From contig JAVTVY010020607.1 in NCBI GenBank assembly GCA_036873755.1, forward strand, positions 1 to 64,000: 64,000 bases of DNA, written 5' to 3'. This document shows, piece after piece, positions 54,395 through 64,000 of the stretch (positions within the stretch are counted from its first letter, which is position 1; each line of letters opens with the position of its first letter). The notes beneath the pieces are model-generated. The model was not told where the DNA came from, ran no database searches, and saw only the letters and a program-made list of their open reading frames with translations. A program made the translations under genes and the position numbers. Source of the DNA: Hanleya hanleyi. Lineage: Eukaryota > Mollusca > Polyplacophora > Lepidopleurida > Hanleyidae.

Positions 54395-55049
54395 TACTTT
54401 AATTACAAATATATTTATATGTACAACAGCAGATGATCCATTCATTATTATTTACAGAATACCATACCCTCGTTGATAAATTTACATATTTTTTCAGTTT
54501 ACGTATATCTTCTGTTTGAAAAGGATCTCTTAATTTGATCACATTCGGTCTAACCAGAAGTTTGGTGGACTTCTGGTCTAACATAAGTATATCATGATCA
54601 CATTCGGTCTAACATAAGTATATCATGATCACATTCGGTCTAACATAAGTATATCATGATCACATTCGGTCTAACATAAGTATATCATGATCACATTCGG
54701 TCTAACATAAGTATATCATGATCACATTCGGTCTAACATAAGTATATCATGATCACATTCGGTCTAACATAAGTATATCATGATCACATTCGGTCTAACC
54801 AGAAGTTTGATGGACTTCTGGTCTAACATAAGTATATCGTGCAAGATATTTTGAGCGTGAGTCTACTAATTTCGGACACAAGAACATAAAATGGAACTCA
54901 TCTCCAATACTGTTTGTTTCACACGCGGCTATGTCAGTATCTTTCGGCCTTTGTGGTTTGACGCCATTTTTCTGTTTGTAGGGAAAAACTACGTTAATAG
55001 TTGTCGTAAAACACAACTCACTGGGTGGTTTGTTTACATGCGTCCCCAT
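54395..55049 (-). pseudogene. LINE ORF2 C-terminus interrupted by a minisatellite
   Basis: On the minus strand, 55049 to about 54840 encodes KNGVKPQRPKDTDIAACETN followed by SIGDEFHFMFLCPKLVDSRS and then YLARYTYVRP, the Cys/His tail of a LINE polyprotein. The tail continues at about 54560-54480 with VRPNVIKLRDPFQTEDIRKL, ending in NLSTRVW. In between, about 280 bp are occupied by tandem copies of a 31-bp unit whose sequence includes the codons for YVRPNVI. The array therefore grew out of the LINE's own coding sequence. Confidence 0.75.
54534..54840. repeat. 31-bp minisatellite bounded by hairpins
   Basis: About eight near-identical units of 'gatcacattcggtctaacat' plus 'aagtatatcat' are arrayed. 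At each end (54551-54575 and 54799-54823) the unit carries the 23-bp hairpin CCAGAAGTTTG.TGGACTTCTGG, so the array is framed by the same insertion. The unit length is not a multiple of three, so it destroys the LINE frame. Confidence 0.88.
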
Positions 55050-55189
55050 TTACGGCGGTAGGGGGCGCTGTTTCTTGTGCTTATAAACAGCGTGCCTTGT
55101 TTGCCGTCCTGTCTGCCGATATTTCTGCTCCCACCCACCCAGCCCTAGTCATATTGATGAATATGTTCCATATATCACACTATATATAG

Positions 55190-55560
55190 GGGTTATTAAA
55201 TTACATTAATATATATCGGACACTGTGCAAGAGCCAATATGGACACTCCCTTTATGGACTAGTCAAATCCTTTATGGACTTTTTTATAGCAAAGTCAGTC
55301 CGGCTTTCTTGGTGATATTGGGTAACTGCCTTGCGTACTTGTGTGACTTGGAATCATTATTGCTTAAACATTAAATGCTTATCTACATTATTGCTTATAT
55401 CATTATGTGCTTAAATGTGCCTATGGCGTGTCGGTCAGCGTGCTTATCTGTATTATGTCTTTCGCCGCAGCACGCTGACTTTGTAGTTTGTAGTTTAGTT
55501 GAATAATTTTATATAGTAATAAAATTATCAAGCCCACACGGTGTGCTGTGTTTTTCGGGA
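55190..55560. other. Unassigned DNA, LTR-like in texture
   Basis: 'tatggact' occurs twice, there is a run of 'gcttat' words, and the end is 'gcccacacggtgtgctgtg'. The composition recalls a solo LTR, but no second copy, primer site or duplication is visible. Confidence 0.25.
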
Positions 55561-56130
55561 GTTTATGACTACAAGTGTGAAATTTCTATACGATTTTTCT
55601 GCTTTTTTTCATCAAGTAATTTCGGGTAACTTTTCAAATAAAATCTCGTTTTGTATATTCTGTAGATAACGCCTTTTGAGGAGTACATATGGCTATACCA
55701 TTTCTGAATAATCTGATCTTTAAGGGTTGTTCTAAAATTTGACTTTGGGAGTCCCATATATATTGAATTCAGTATCATATGATATAGATTTAGCATTGTT
55801 TAACCAGAGATATTTAGCTATATCTCTTTGGGCATAAATAAAATTGTATATTACATACGCGAGTTTTTTTCTTTCCCCTTAATCAATTTCAACCAGTATG
55901 AGACCGTTCTTACACACACTTTGATATATAGCGGGTACACTCTGAGTTCTCCATAAACCATAAAATTCGGCGGAGATTTCTTGATTCCTAAAATTCTTTT
56001 ACAAAATTGTAAATAAAACGATTCGGCAATATTCATTTTCTCGAAACCCCAGATTTCACAACCACATAAAGCGATTGGTTGTACCACTTGATCAAAAAGT
56101 TTCAGATGACAATCAACAGGTGAGGACAGA
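55560..56130 (-). pseudogene. LINE ORF2 thumb/C-terminal fragment (unit 1)
   Basis: The minus strand encodes VVQPIALCGCEIWGFEKMN with SFYLQFCKRILGIKKSPPNF, MVYGELRVYPLY and YWLKLIKGKEKNS. With stops and shifts it continues to 55569 (QKWYSHMYSSKGVIYRIYKT). This is the 'LYGCEIWGF..HL.FCK.IL' region seen after the RT core in many LINEs. The same piece, more decayed, recurs at 56440-57100 and 58540-58880. Confidence 0.75.
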
Positions 56131-56259
56131 TTTCGAGTTTTCCTATATACACCAAATAAAGCTTCCGATGCTTTTGCAACGAGTTGGTTTCTTGCAGATA
56201 AGTATTTACCAGTGTCAGAGAGATGATCACGCTGTCCTCGTCAGAAGAAAGTCACACAA

Positions 56260-56450
56260 ATGTTGCCCTATCTGGCCTGGGCAATTTGGGGCCTGGGTGC
56301 ATCATTTCGAATCCCCCCCCCCCCCCCCCCCCCGCTCCCGCCCCTTAAATATTTCTCTTATCTCTTGAGCTAGGGGGCCGAAACTCGTCACATCACACCA
56401 TTGGTGGGTAAAGCTCTACCAGAAAATCCAAAATGGCTGTTTCACACGCT
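56260..56450 (-). mobile_element. piggyBac-like MITE fragment with a 21-bp C-run
   Basis: 'ccctatctggcctgggcaat', then a poly-C run, then 'tatctcttgagctaggg' and 'gtaaagctctaccagaaaat' follow the reverse strand of the MITE 3' half. It is inserted in LINE sequence. Confidence 0.55.
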
Positions 56451-57130
56451 GCTATGCGAGTATCTTTCGGTCTTTGTGGTTTGACGCCATCTTCCTGTTT
56501 CTATCGGGAGTTTATGATTACAAGTGCGAAATTTTGAAAGGATTTTTCTGCTTTTTCCATCCAGTAATTCCAGATCACTTTCCAGATGAAATTTCGTTTT
56601 GTATATTCTGTAGATAACGCCTTTTGAGGAGTAATACATATCGCTATACCATTTCTGAATAAACTGACCTTTAAGGGTTTGTTTAAAGAAGTAGACAGCA
56701 TTGTTAACACTTTTTGAGTCCTATAAATAATTGCATCCAGTATCATATAATATGGATTTAGCATGGTTCAACCAGAGATATTTAGCTATATCTCTTTGGC
56801 AATAAATAAAATTGTATATTACATACGCCAGTTTTTTTCTCCTTCTTTTCCCTTATTCAGTTTCAACCAGTACGAGACCGTTCTTACACACACTTTGATA
56901 TATAGCGGGTACACCACGAGTTAACCATCAACCAGAAAATTTGGCGAAGATTTCTTGATTCCTAAAATTCGTTTACAAAATTGTAAATAAAACGATTCGG
57001 CAATGTTCATTTTCTCGAAACCCCAGATTTCACAATCATATAAAACGATTGTTTGTACCACTTGATCAAAAAGTTTCAGCTGACAATCAGTAAATAAGAA
57101 CTGATTCGAGTTTTCTTACATACCCCAAAT
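56437..57130 (-). pseudogene. LINE C-terminal fragment (unit 2)
   Basis: Minus-strand pieces: at 57000-56880 the GCEIWGF/FVNEF..RILGIKKSS region with several stops; SLNKPLKVSLFRNG and KALSTEYTKRNFIWKVIWNY at 56680-56550; and the KQEDGVKPQRPKDTRIAAC tail at 56510-56440. Sequence order agrees with unit 1. Confidence 0.65.
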
Positions 57131-57265
57131 AAAGCTTTCGATGCTTTTGCAATGAGTTGCTTTCTTGAAGATAAGTATTTACCAGTGTCAGAGAGATGAT
57201 CACCCTGTCCTCGTCAGAAAGAAGTCGCACAAATGTTGCCCTATCTGGCATATTGATGAAGTTAA

Positions 57266-57650
57266 CCCTATATCTGGATGGGCAATTTGGGGCCTGGGTG
57301 GACCATTTCGACCCCAACCTCTCAACCCCCGTAAATATTTTTCTTATCTCTTGAGCTAGCGGGCTGAAACTCATCACATCCTACCATTGGAGAGTAAAGT
57401 TCTACCAGAAAATGTCAGATGGCTGTGTTGATGACTTTTGTTTATATATTTTCTTCCGAAAACTACATGATAAAATAGCAAATAAATATCTGACGTGAAG
57501 TAAAATAGTTTTGCCCACTTTTATTCGTAGAAAAGCAAAAACTTTGAAGAAAATGATGGAAACGGAAATTTTCTAGTACCCCACATGGACGTCATTTTGA
57601 AATTCCCATGCTCCAGTCTCGCGGGGTTATGCAAAGAGGCTTTAAACTGG
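57266..57650 (-). mobile_element. piggyBac-like MITE, diverged reverse copy
   Basis: TTAA at 57262-57265 followed by CCCTATATCTGG, then 'tatctcttgagctag', 'agttctaccagaaaatgtc', 'aatagttttgcccactttt', 'tagtaccccacatgg' and 'ggggttatgcaaagaggc'. This is the family order in reverse, without the CRE/YY1-like block. Confidence 0.6.
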
Positions 57651-57654
57651 TCAG

Positions 57655-58010
57655 TGGGGATATGGACATTCCCTCCCCTCTCCCCGGACTTACTTCTCCT
57701 ACACTTATTTTATGTAATTTTATTTCTTAATTATATTTCCAAAAATGACCTCCAAAAACTAATTATGCCAATCTTGGAACCCATTCCCTCTTCATCGCAA
57801 TGTCGGATAACATATTTTTAGCTGATACAGTCATCAAAATCTGTTACTTGTAAATATGAAGATTTTGGTTGGCCGATGGCTGCCATATTGTGTTTACAGA
57901 GCAACTTCAAATGATATTTTGGTAGACCTCGACCCATCGATCATGTAGGCCAACTATCGCATAGATCAGTTCAGTGGTTCTGGAGATTAATATATTACCA
58001 ATTCTGGTCC
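57655..58010. other. Mixed repeat remnants
   Basis: 'gtaaatatgaagattttggt', 'ggccgatggctgccatattg' and 'gttctggagatta' resemble the 52380-53210 element, but diverged. Confidence 0.35.
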
Positions 58011-58024
58011 ATTGATGAAGTTAA

Positions 58025-58538
58025 CCATATCTGGCCTGGGCTGAAACTTACCACATTATACCCTTGGGTCAAGCTCTACCAGAAAATGTAAAAAAATCCA
58101 GGATGGCCGCTTTTATGACGTCACAGTGACGTCATTCTCAAAAACGGCATTTTTTGGTCGATTTTTCGGTCGGATTTTCCGATTTTCTTATTTATGCAAT
58201 TTCTCCGCAAAAACTGCATGATAAATTAGTAAATATTAATGCGATATAAAATAAAATAGTTTTTGCCCACTTTTCATTGCGAAAAAGCAGAAATTTTGAA
58301 GAAATATGACAAAAACATCACTTTTCTGGTACCCCACGTGGCCGCCATGTTGAATTTACCCATAATCCTGTGCTCGGGGGGTTATGCAAATAGGCTCAAA
58401 ATGACCCCAATATGATAAACTAAAAAGTCCAGGAGTTTCAGCTCTCCATTTTTTGTGGTTCCGGAGGTAGCGCAGAAAGTTTGGTAGGGGTCATTTCGTT
58501 CCCCCCCCCCCCTCTCCCCCCTCCAAGGTCAGGTAGGG
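58025..58538 (-). mobile_element. piggyBac-like MITE, complete reverse copy
   Basis: TTAA at 58021-58024 and 58539-58542; left end CCATATCTGGCCTGGG, right end CCAAGGTCAGGTAGGG. The body in reverse order has 'caggatggccgcttttatga', TGACGTCA sites at 58107-58135, 'ctggtaccccacgtggccgc' and 'gcagaaagtttggtagggg'. The flanking DNA is LINE-derived on both sides. Confidence 0.78.
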
Positions 58539-58539
58539 T

Positions 58540-58880
58540 TAAGGGTTTGTTCTAAAAATTTTAGGAAACCGACAGCATTGTTAACACTTTGAGAGTCCCA
58601 TATATAATTGCATCCAATATCATATAATATAGATTTAACATGGTTTAACCTGAGATGTTTAGCTATATCTCTCTGGGCATCAATAAAACTGTGTATTACA
58701 TACGCCAGTTTTTCTTTTTTTTCTAATTCTTTCCCCTTAATCAATTTCAACCAGTATAGTACGAGACCGTTCTTACAGACACTTTGATATATAGCGGGTA
58801 CACCACGAGTTCCCTATAATCCATAAAATTCGTCGAAGATTTCTTAATTCCTAAAATTCTTTTACAAGATTGTAAATTCT
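58540..58880 (-). pseudogene. LINE C-terminal fragment (unit 3)
   Basis: The minus strand shows CKRILGIKKSSTNFMDY at about 58870-58820 (with stops) and LIKGKELEKKEKLAYVIHSF followed by AQRDIAKHLRLNHVKSILYD. It matches units 1 and 2. Confidence 0.65.
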
Positions 58881-58884
58881 CGAT

Positions 58885-59800
58885 TACAAATACACTTTCA
58901 AAAAGCTTCTGCTACTGCTACAGGTAACCACGATGGAGAGAGAGGTTGAACTTTGCCCTGGAGTTGCATGAAGGAGTGATGTAAGGGGGATAACCCTGCA
59001 TTCACTATGATGATCAAACGAGTTGCATAGGTTGCATTTTCCGGTTTCATAAATAGTGCAGTATTTTTATATATCGATGTAGACCCGTTAGGGTCATCAG
59101 ATGACCCGGTAGGGTCAGCCAGATATATATAGTAGGGCTGTAACTCTTGGAACAGGATATGCCTGGTTTACCCTTGCACAAAACAAAGTTCTTACGCTAA
59201 AAGAAAATAGTTCTGAAGCTTTTTCTTCTTGATAACCTTGTTTTTTGTCTTTTGAGTTATTTATGTTGTTCTTTTACGTAAGCTGAATATTGTAGATGTG
59301 TCTTGATGTTTTTTAAGTGCTCAGTGTTGTTTTTGAGGGTTTGCTAGTTTCTAGTTCAAAGTATGTCGTCTGTTAGACCAGAGACTGTCGTCTGGTAAAC
59401 CAGAGATTATAAGAGGAAAATGCTGGTTGATTTTTTTGTCTGTGTATGTCACAAATTTTTTGACATGAAATGGCAATATTAATGTTTATTTGTTGTATAC
59501 TGCATTTCCGATTACACGTACCTCTTCACTTTCCTCATTTCTTTGTTTTCACTGTGTTTAGAAGGGAATTTTGTCAAATGAATTTGAGTGCTCCCCCCTT
59601 GAGACCTTCTTCAGCAATGTCAGTGGTTTCCATGTACAGCAAATTAGAGCTTTCTACTAGGCCAGCTGTTTTGCTGACCCAGTTTTGGGGGCCAGACCTG
59701 AATGGACTTCTAACAATCTGATAAATGTACAAGTAGCCTTTCATCATGGTTGGTTGGGTGGTTGGTTGGTTTGATTGGGCACTCCATCGTATTACAATGG
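58885..59800. other. Unassigned DNA
   Basis: Small repeats only: 'gacccg.tagggtca' twice at 59082-59118, 'gaccagaga' twice at 59377-59408, and (GGTT)n at 59748-59770. No gene can be supported. Confidence 0.45.
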
Positions 59801-59812
59801 GCACTGGTCATG

Positions 59813-60086
59813 CAGAGTATGTTTTGCAACCCGTTAACCCCACACCGCCCTACACATGCTCCCTTACCAATGACGCATAGCCATCGGTAATTCCCCATTA
59901 TATCTTCTTTACATCTGTATCCATATCATCTAACCTTGATCAGGTCCCATACAGAGTATGGCATGCAACCCGTTTCCCACACCGCCCTACACATGCTCCC
60001 TCATATCAATGACGCATAGCCATCGGTAATTCGCAATTATATATTCTTCACATCTATATCCATATCATCTAACCTTGATCAGGTCC
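59813..60086. repeat. 135-bp direct repeat, two copies
   Basis: 'gcaacccgtt..cccacaccgc', 'cctacacatgctccct', 'atgacgcatagccatcggta' and 'tctaaccttgatcaggtccc' occur in the same order at 59827-59948 and 59967-60088. Confidence 0.85.
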
Positions 60087-60089
60087 CCA

Positions 60090-61265
60090 AGTCTTCCCTC
60101 TATTTCTCTTACTCATCTCTATATATTCACCAATTATTTCACCCATTTCTCTTTATTTTCCCCAATAAAATACCCCAATATTTCCTGTCATTTTGCCTAT
60201 TTCCCAGTGCATAAATCCAGTGCCATTGAAATTTCACCCAGTATTTCTCATTTTCTTCAATGCGATATCCCACTATTTTGCCTTTGCTGTGCCTTTTCAC
60301 CTAATGTCAATCAATCAATCAATCAATTTTAAATTTGAATGGCGTGTGCAGCTGCGAAGCAGCTATGTACGCCAATAGCTATACATTGAGTTTGCTTTTT
60401 AAAAAAAACTTTTCATTTTCAGGCTTATATAAATAGAATAGTGTTGAATATCTGTGTAAGATGTTGAAGTATGAAGCAGGGAGAGCTTCCACAGATAGTA
60501 TTATTATTAGATGGCGAGGTAGGTTAGAAGATTTCGAAGAGGAATGGTACATAAATATCAACAGCAAGTACTTGTATAAATGTCACAACGGCCCAATTCA
60601 ATAAAAAGTTCAAAACTCATTAAAAAGGCCAATATAATATAGACAATATAAATAAGTATACCATATATATATATACACAGCTGTGGTAAAGGACATTTCA
60701 CTATATTTCCTTTTTATCAGATTACGGCAAGTAAATCAATTCCAAGATAGCTGGATGTCCAAGAAGCTATGTTTATTAGTAAATTTAAAAGCCGTTTAAA
60801 TAGTGCATGAATAATATGTCTACCTATACGAAAAAATAGGACACTTAACATGTCTTTCCCAAAAACGTGTGAGGTGAAATCAAACACAAATTATCTTGCA
60901 TATATCATTAGACATGTGTAGTCCTATCTGGGGGGCTTAATCCCACTTACAATTGTATAGATTGACTTCATTGATTTGTACTTGCATTTACTAGATGTAT
61001 TATTGTACTACTTTTTCAAGCATAACGGATTGAGATTGTATGCTTTAGTCCTCCCCATTAAGTTATTGTGTTCCCTTTTAATAGGGCTGTACTATTATTG
61101 CAATACTACATATATATATATCTGTATATAGAAATAATTGTATCTTTGATGATGTATATTGGATACGATCACCAAGGAAAATGTTACACAGCACTGTACC
61201 TTTCCTTAAGTGGCATTTAGAAGTTGGGAAGTAGATAAATAAACAAATTGCTTATGGACAACAAC
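60090..61265. other. Unassigned DNA
   Basis: A pyrimidine-rich stretch (60090-60300), (TCAA)5 at 60308-60327 and AT microsatellites are present. A plus-strand reading at 60460-60590 (STDSIIIRWRGRLEDFEEEW) looks protein-like and may be a LINE or gene fragment, but it has no partner. Confidence 0.35.
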
Positions 61266-61267
61266 TT

Positions 61268-61385
61268 CTAGTTTATTCAGGACGACGTTTCGATACAGGT
61301 ACTAGTATCGTTCTCAAGTCAATAGTTTATTCAGGACGACGTTTCGATACAGGTACTAGTATCGTTCTCAAGTCAAGTCTCAAGT
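61268..61385. repeat. 54-bp tandem duplication
   Basis: 'tagtttattcaggacgacgt', 'ttcgatacaggtactagtat' and 'cgttctcaagtca' stand twice in a row at 61269 and 61323, followed by a third partial 'gtctcaagtac'. Confidence 0.85.
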
Positions 61386-61528
61386 ACCGTGAGTATGCTC
61401 TCTGAAGAAACTGAATAAACAGCAGAAATGCGCATTAGAGCAATGTGAGCGTGTCTGCGATTTCTCTTTATATATATATATATATATATAAGAATATGAG
61501 ACAATTTAAAGTTATGAAAATGCTGTTA

Positions 61529-61756
61529 TTACCTAAATTGGCGAGTGCGTAACATAAAATTAGCAACTGCCTTAAAAACTTTATCTCTGTTTCGTTCTGG
61601 GTTAAGAACATGCTCAAAAGTTAGGTAAAATACACCAAAAAGTAAGAGTTCATTAAATAACCTTTGACGTTCATTAGTATGCCGCCTGCACGTCATTAAC
61701 TAATGTTGGACTGTGTCCTCCACGTCACAAGTTTCACAGAAACCAGTTGGGTGCCT
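61529..61756 (-). pseudogene. LINE ORF2 C-terminal Cys-knuckle fragment
   Basis: The minus strand reads HPTGFCETCDVEDTVQH, a stop, LMTCRRHTNERQRLFNELLL and then VFYLTFEHVLNPERNRDKVF, ending at TAA (61529-61531). C-x2-C..H..C followed by a helical tail is the end of a LINE polyprotein. It differs from the fragments at 11425 and 54840, so it is from another family. Only one in-frame stop is visible, so it is fairly young. Confidence 0.7.
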
Positions 61757-61785
61757 AATGTCATAAAATACAATGCCTTATATAG

Positions 61786-62042
61786 GCAAGGCTTTGGTGT
61801 AAGACCTCCCATTGAAAAGGTAATATCCTGGACAAAAGACTGACAATACAACTTGCAGCAGATCCTTTGTCAATTATATATCGTGAGTCTTTAATACACC
61901 AAATCGTTGCCCTTATATAGGCAACGATTTGGTGTAAGACTCACGAAATATAATTGAAAAAGGATCTGCTGCAAGTTGTATTGTCAGTCTTTTGTCCAGG
62001 ATATTACCTTTTCAATGGGAGGTCTTACACCAAAGCCTTGCC
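61786..62042. repeat. 257-bp near-perfect palindrome
   Basis: The left arm 61786-61908 and right arm 61920-62042 pair with only a handful of mismatches and one 3-4-base gap, around a short centre (cttatat) that is itself flanked by GGCAACG/CGTTGCC. The arms start 'ggcaaggctttggtg'. It abuts the LINE tail at 61529-61756. Confidence 0.9.
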
Positions 62043-62044
62043 CT

Positions 62045-63240
62045 TATATACACCTGTGCTTTCCCCAAGTATTTTCCCTTGTTATTCTCTATCATATATC
62101 TCAGTAAATTCCCTCATTGTACATATTCACACCCGTGCTTCACACTGTCTTCTGTGATCAACTCTCTTAATATTCCCCTTATATTCCGCGATCAAATATA
62201 CCCGTATATCCCCTCGTGCCCATTCCCACAGGATAAAATAATCCAATGCCATAGCTTCCATCATCCAGCATTCCCAGACTCCAGCCTATGTACATGTATG
62301 TTCCCTTTACTTGAGTCAATGGTAAATAATCCCTGATGCTTAAGAATGAACTGAGCTGCACAGGTTTTTAACAGGAAATAGGTACCTTGACTGATGAAAT
62401 AAACTTAAAATAATAATGACCATAAATTCCTTTGTCATTAATCCACAATATGATTAAGAGTTAATTACCAACAGCTTGATCAGGTGTCATATCCGAATGT
62501 AATCAGCCCTCTTATGTAAAGAATTTTGAATGTGAATCATAATGACAAAAAGTTGTCTTGTGTAGTCAAACAAACATGACAGCAAGGAATATATTTGTAA
62601 ACATTCTTAATCATATGCCAAGGCTGTAGCCAGAGATCTTTATTCACGAGCCATATTCACTCTCTGCACTGCAGGTTTGAATTCATTTGAGGTCTCTGTC
62701 AGAAAATTCAGAAATGAAAAAGTTATCATGATGTGTATGTGTAGGCCCTATATCACCAGCCTCTCATGAATTGAAAGGCACACCATAGCATAGTAGGAAT
62801 TGCCTCGGCTTGTTATTTTTAACAAGTATGTGTTATGAGGAAGTATACATGGTTCACAGAGTAAAGAAACAGTCAGTTTAACCCCCAGGAGCCAGCAAAA
62901 TCCGTCATGGTGGTCAGCCCCAACTGAAATTCCAACCTGGCTTTTTCATGCATAAGATATAGTAACCAGGGCTTTAGATTACCCCTTGATATATTAAATG
63001 TTGTACCCAAATTAGGACTAAAAAAAAAAAAACAACAATATTGTTTATATTTATATTTATATCTTTATATTTTTTTTCTTGTATTGAAAATCAAAGTTCA
63101 GTTATGTCAATTAAGCATCATATTTTAGTAAAACCTTACATATCTGCCGGACTAAAAGTAAGTAACAAAAAATGGGTCGATTGTGCACTTTGTGATAAAA
63201 GCATGAAACTTTGCATAGTGACAGAGAAACACATATTATT
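62045..63240. other. Unassigned DNA
   Basis: Pyrimidine-rich at first, then ordinary AT-rich DNA with a 12-A run at 63022. The frames seen are composition-driven. No feature can be supported. Confidence 0.4.
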
Positions 63241-63254
63241 CATTTTTAGAGGGG

Positions 63255-63500
63255 GAGTCCGGCTTGAAAATCCGTAGTTGGCCGCCATCTTGGATTTCAA
63301 AATGGCCGCCATTAGAAACCATCAAATTCGCAAGTCGGCACTTCTAAGACACATAGAAGGTTAATTTAAACGGCTATACCCACATTTGTGTACCCAAGGA
63401 AGTTGATCGCCACACTTTTGCTGCACCAGAACGGATGGATTTTAAGATGGCGGCCATTTTTTTCAAAATGGCTGCCGAGAATCACTTATTTCCACGGTTA
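63255..63500. repeat. GGCCGCCATCTTGG-bearing repeat
   Basis: 'gttggccgccatcttggatt', 'tcaaaatggccgccatt', 'aagatggcggccattttttt' and 'aaaatggctgccgagaa' form a block with four YY1-like words in alternating orientation, similar in style to 1790-1960. After it (63500-64000) I see only motif-free frames on both strands. Confidence 0.5.
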
Positions 63501-64000
63501 TGTAACGTAGGTGAATCGATAGGCAAAAATCTACTTTTGGGTGACTTAAAATGATTTTTTGGCATCAGTAGACACTCATTCATGTAGCATTGATACCTGC
63601 AATATATAACATTAATCATATTTTAGAGAGAAATTCCAGCACAATGTGGGTTAACCTTGCTGCATCTACAGTTTATCATGCAGCCACATCAGCTACTACT
63701 GATAGAATGCGCTGACTTTTGAAAATGGACACCAAACTGGCTGTCATTCATCTTTGGTATATCCCTATTCAAACTTACTTAGAGAAGCTTCTCCTGAAGA
63801 ACGGAGAAGAAACAAAGTCCAAATGGGACGGGCCTGAACGGCGGGTCTCTATACGCACTCCTTTCGGTTGGGAGCTCTTCCAAACCTCTACAAACATCAA
63901 TAGTCCAATTGCTACTTGTATGATCAAACAGTAACACAGTATTACCTCGTAAACAATAGCATTCTTCAACGAAGTCGACCATGGCTCAACCTTCGACAAC

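Noticed and set aside
54534..54840. CRISPR-like array
   Set aside because: Units are contiguous 31-bp repeats with no variable spacers, and they arise from LINE coding sequence in a eukaryotic context.
55190..55560. Solo LTR of a retrotransposon
   Set aside because: Only composition suggests it; no paired LTR, target duplication or primer site was found.
63719..63999. Opposing 67-74-codon frames at the window end
   Set aside because: Two strands are open over the same bases and neither shows a domain; cut by the window edge, so no call.

Overview
The window reads as nuclear DNA of an invertebrate, most likely a mollusc or another lophotrochozoan. It is AT-rich and has no operons or long uninterrupted genes. 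Coding sequence sits in short exons with GT..AG borders, and most of the rest is built from transposable elements. Several repeats are of kinds I know from marine molluscs: hairpins followed by GTCC/GTCT tetranucleotide runs, SINEs with GAGTGAGTGAG and a 'gtcgcc..tacgaca' segment, and MITEs carrying 'GGCGGCCATCTTGG'. The species cannot be named from the sequence alone.

Host gene: one convincing multi-exon gene runs on the + strand from about 18.08 to 51.62 kb. The visible exons are a hydrophobic signal-peptide-like exon (18085-18129), a Cys-rich exon (18518-18640), three LDL-receptor class A repeats (38868-39227), a transmembrane exon (40467-40550) and a Pro/Tyr-rich cytoplasmic tail ending in PPPSYDSL (51180-51619). 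All junctions are phase 1, and joining exons 2 and 3 rebuilds the first cysteine of LDLa repeat 1. The 20-kb and 10.6-kb introns are packed with transposons. A second copy of the tail exon with its flanking intron lies at 3652-5515. It is dead: a 514-bp TTAA-flanked MITE sits in the exon and a 10-bp deletion removes the PPxY end.

Layout. 0-1.7 kb: head-to-head pieces of a repetitive gene family with a PIN/FEN-like core and a C-terminal CXC cysteine cluster. 1.7-9 kb: repeats, the dead tail exon, a 632-bp hAT-like MITE with an 8-bp target duplication, and a pair of 500-bp inverted arms. 9-21.5 kb: mostly unrecognised DNA with a LINE tail, a piggyBac-like MITE, a foldback element and the first exons. 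21.58-33.89 kb: a giant palindrome. 29.26-37.02 kb: two Helentron/HINE-like elements with GTCY arrays, the first inside the right palindrome arm. 38-43 kb: LDLa and TM exons plus small repeats. 43.8-49.3 kb: GTCY elements flanking a nearly complete but broken LINE. 50-53 kb: a duplicated intron plus the tail exon, then another repeat family. 54-59 kb: degraded LINE tails mixed with MITEs and a 31-bp minisatellite. 59-64 kb: direct repeats, a LINE tail and a 257-bp palindrome.

The palindrome is the most unusual structure. Removing its later insertions leaves two arms of about 3.2-3.3 kb around a 49-bp loop. Each arm carries, facing outward, a gene for a small C2H2 zinc-finger protein with an acidic middle. 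The same TATA box, initiator and 30-bp spacing are kept in both arms. Both gene copies are damaged in different ways. I do not recognise the family. The arrangement looks like a large inverted-repeat mobile or virus-like element, but that is inference.
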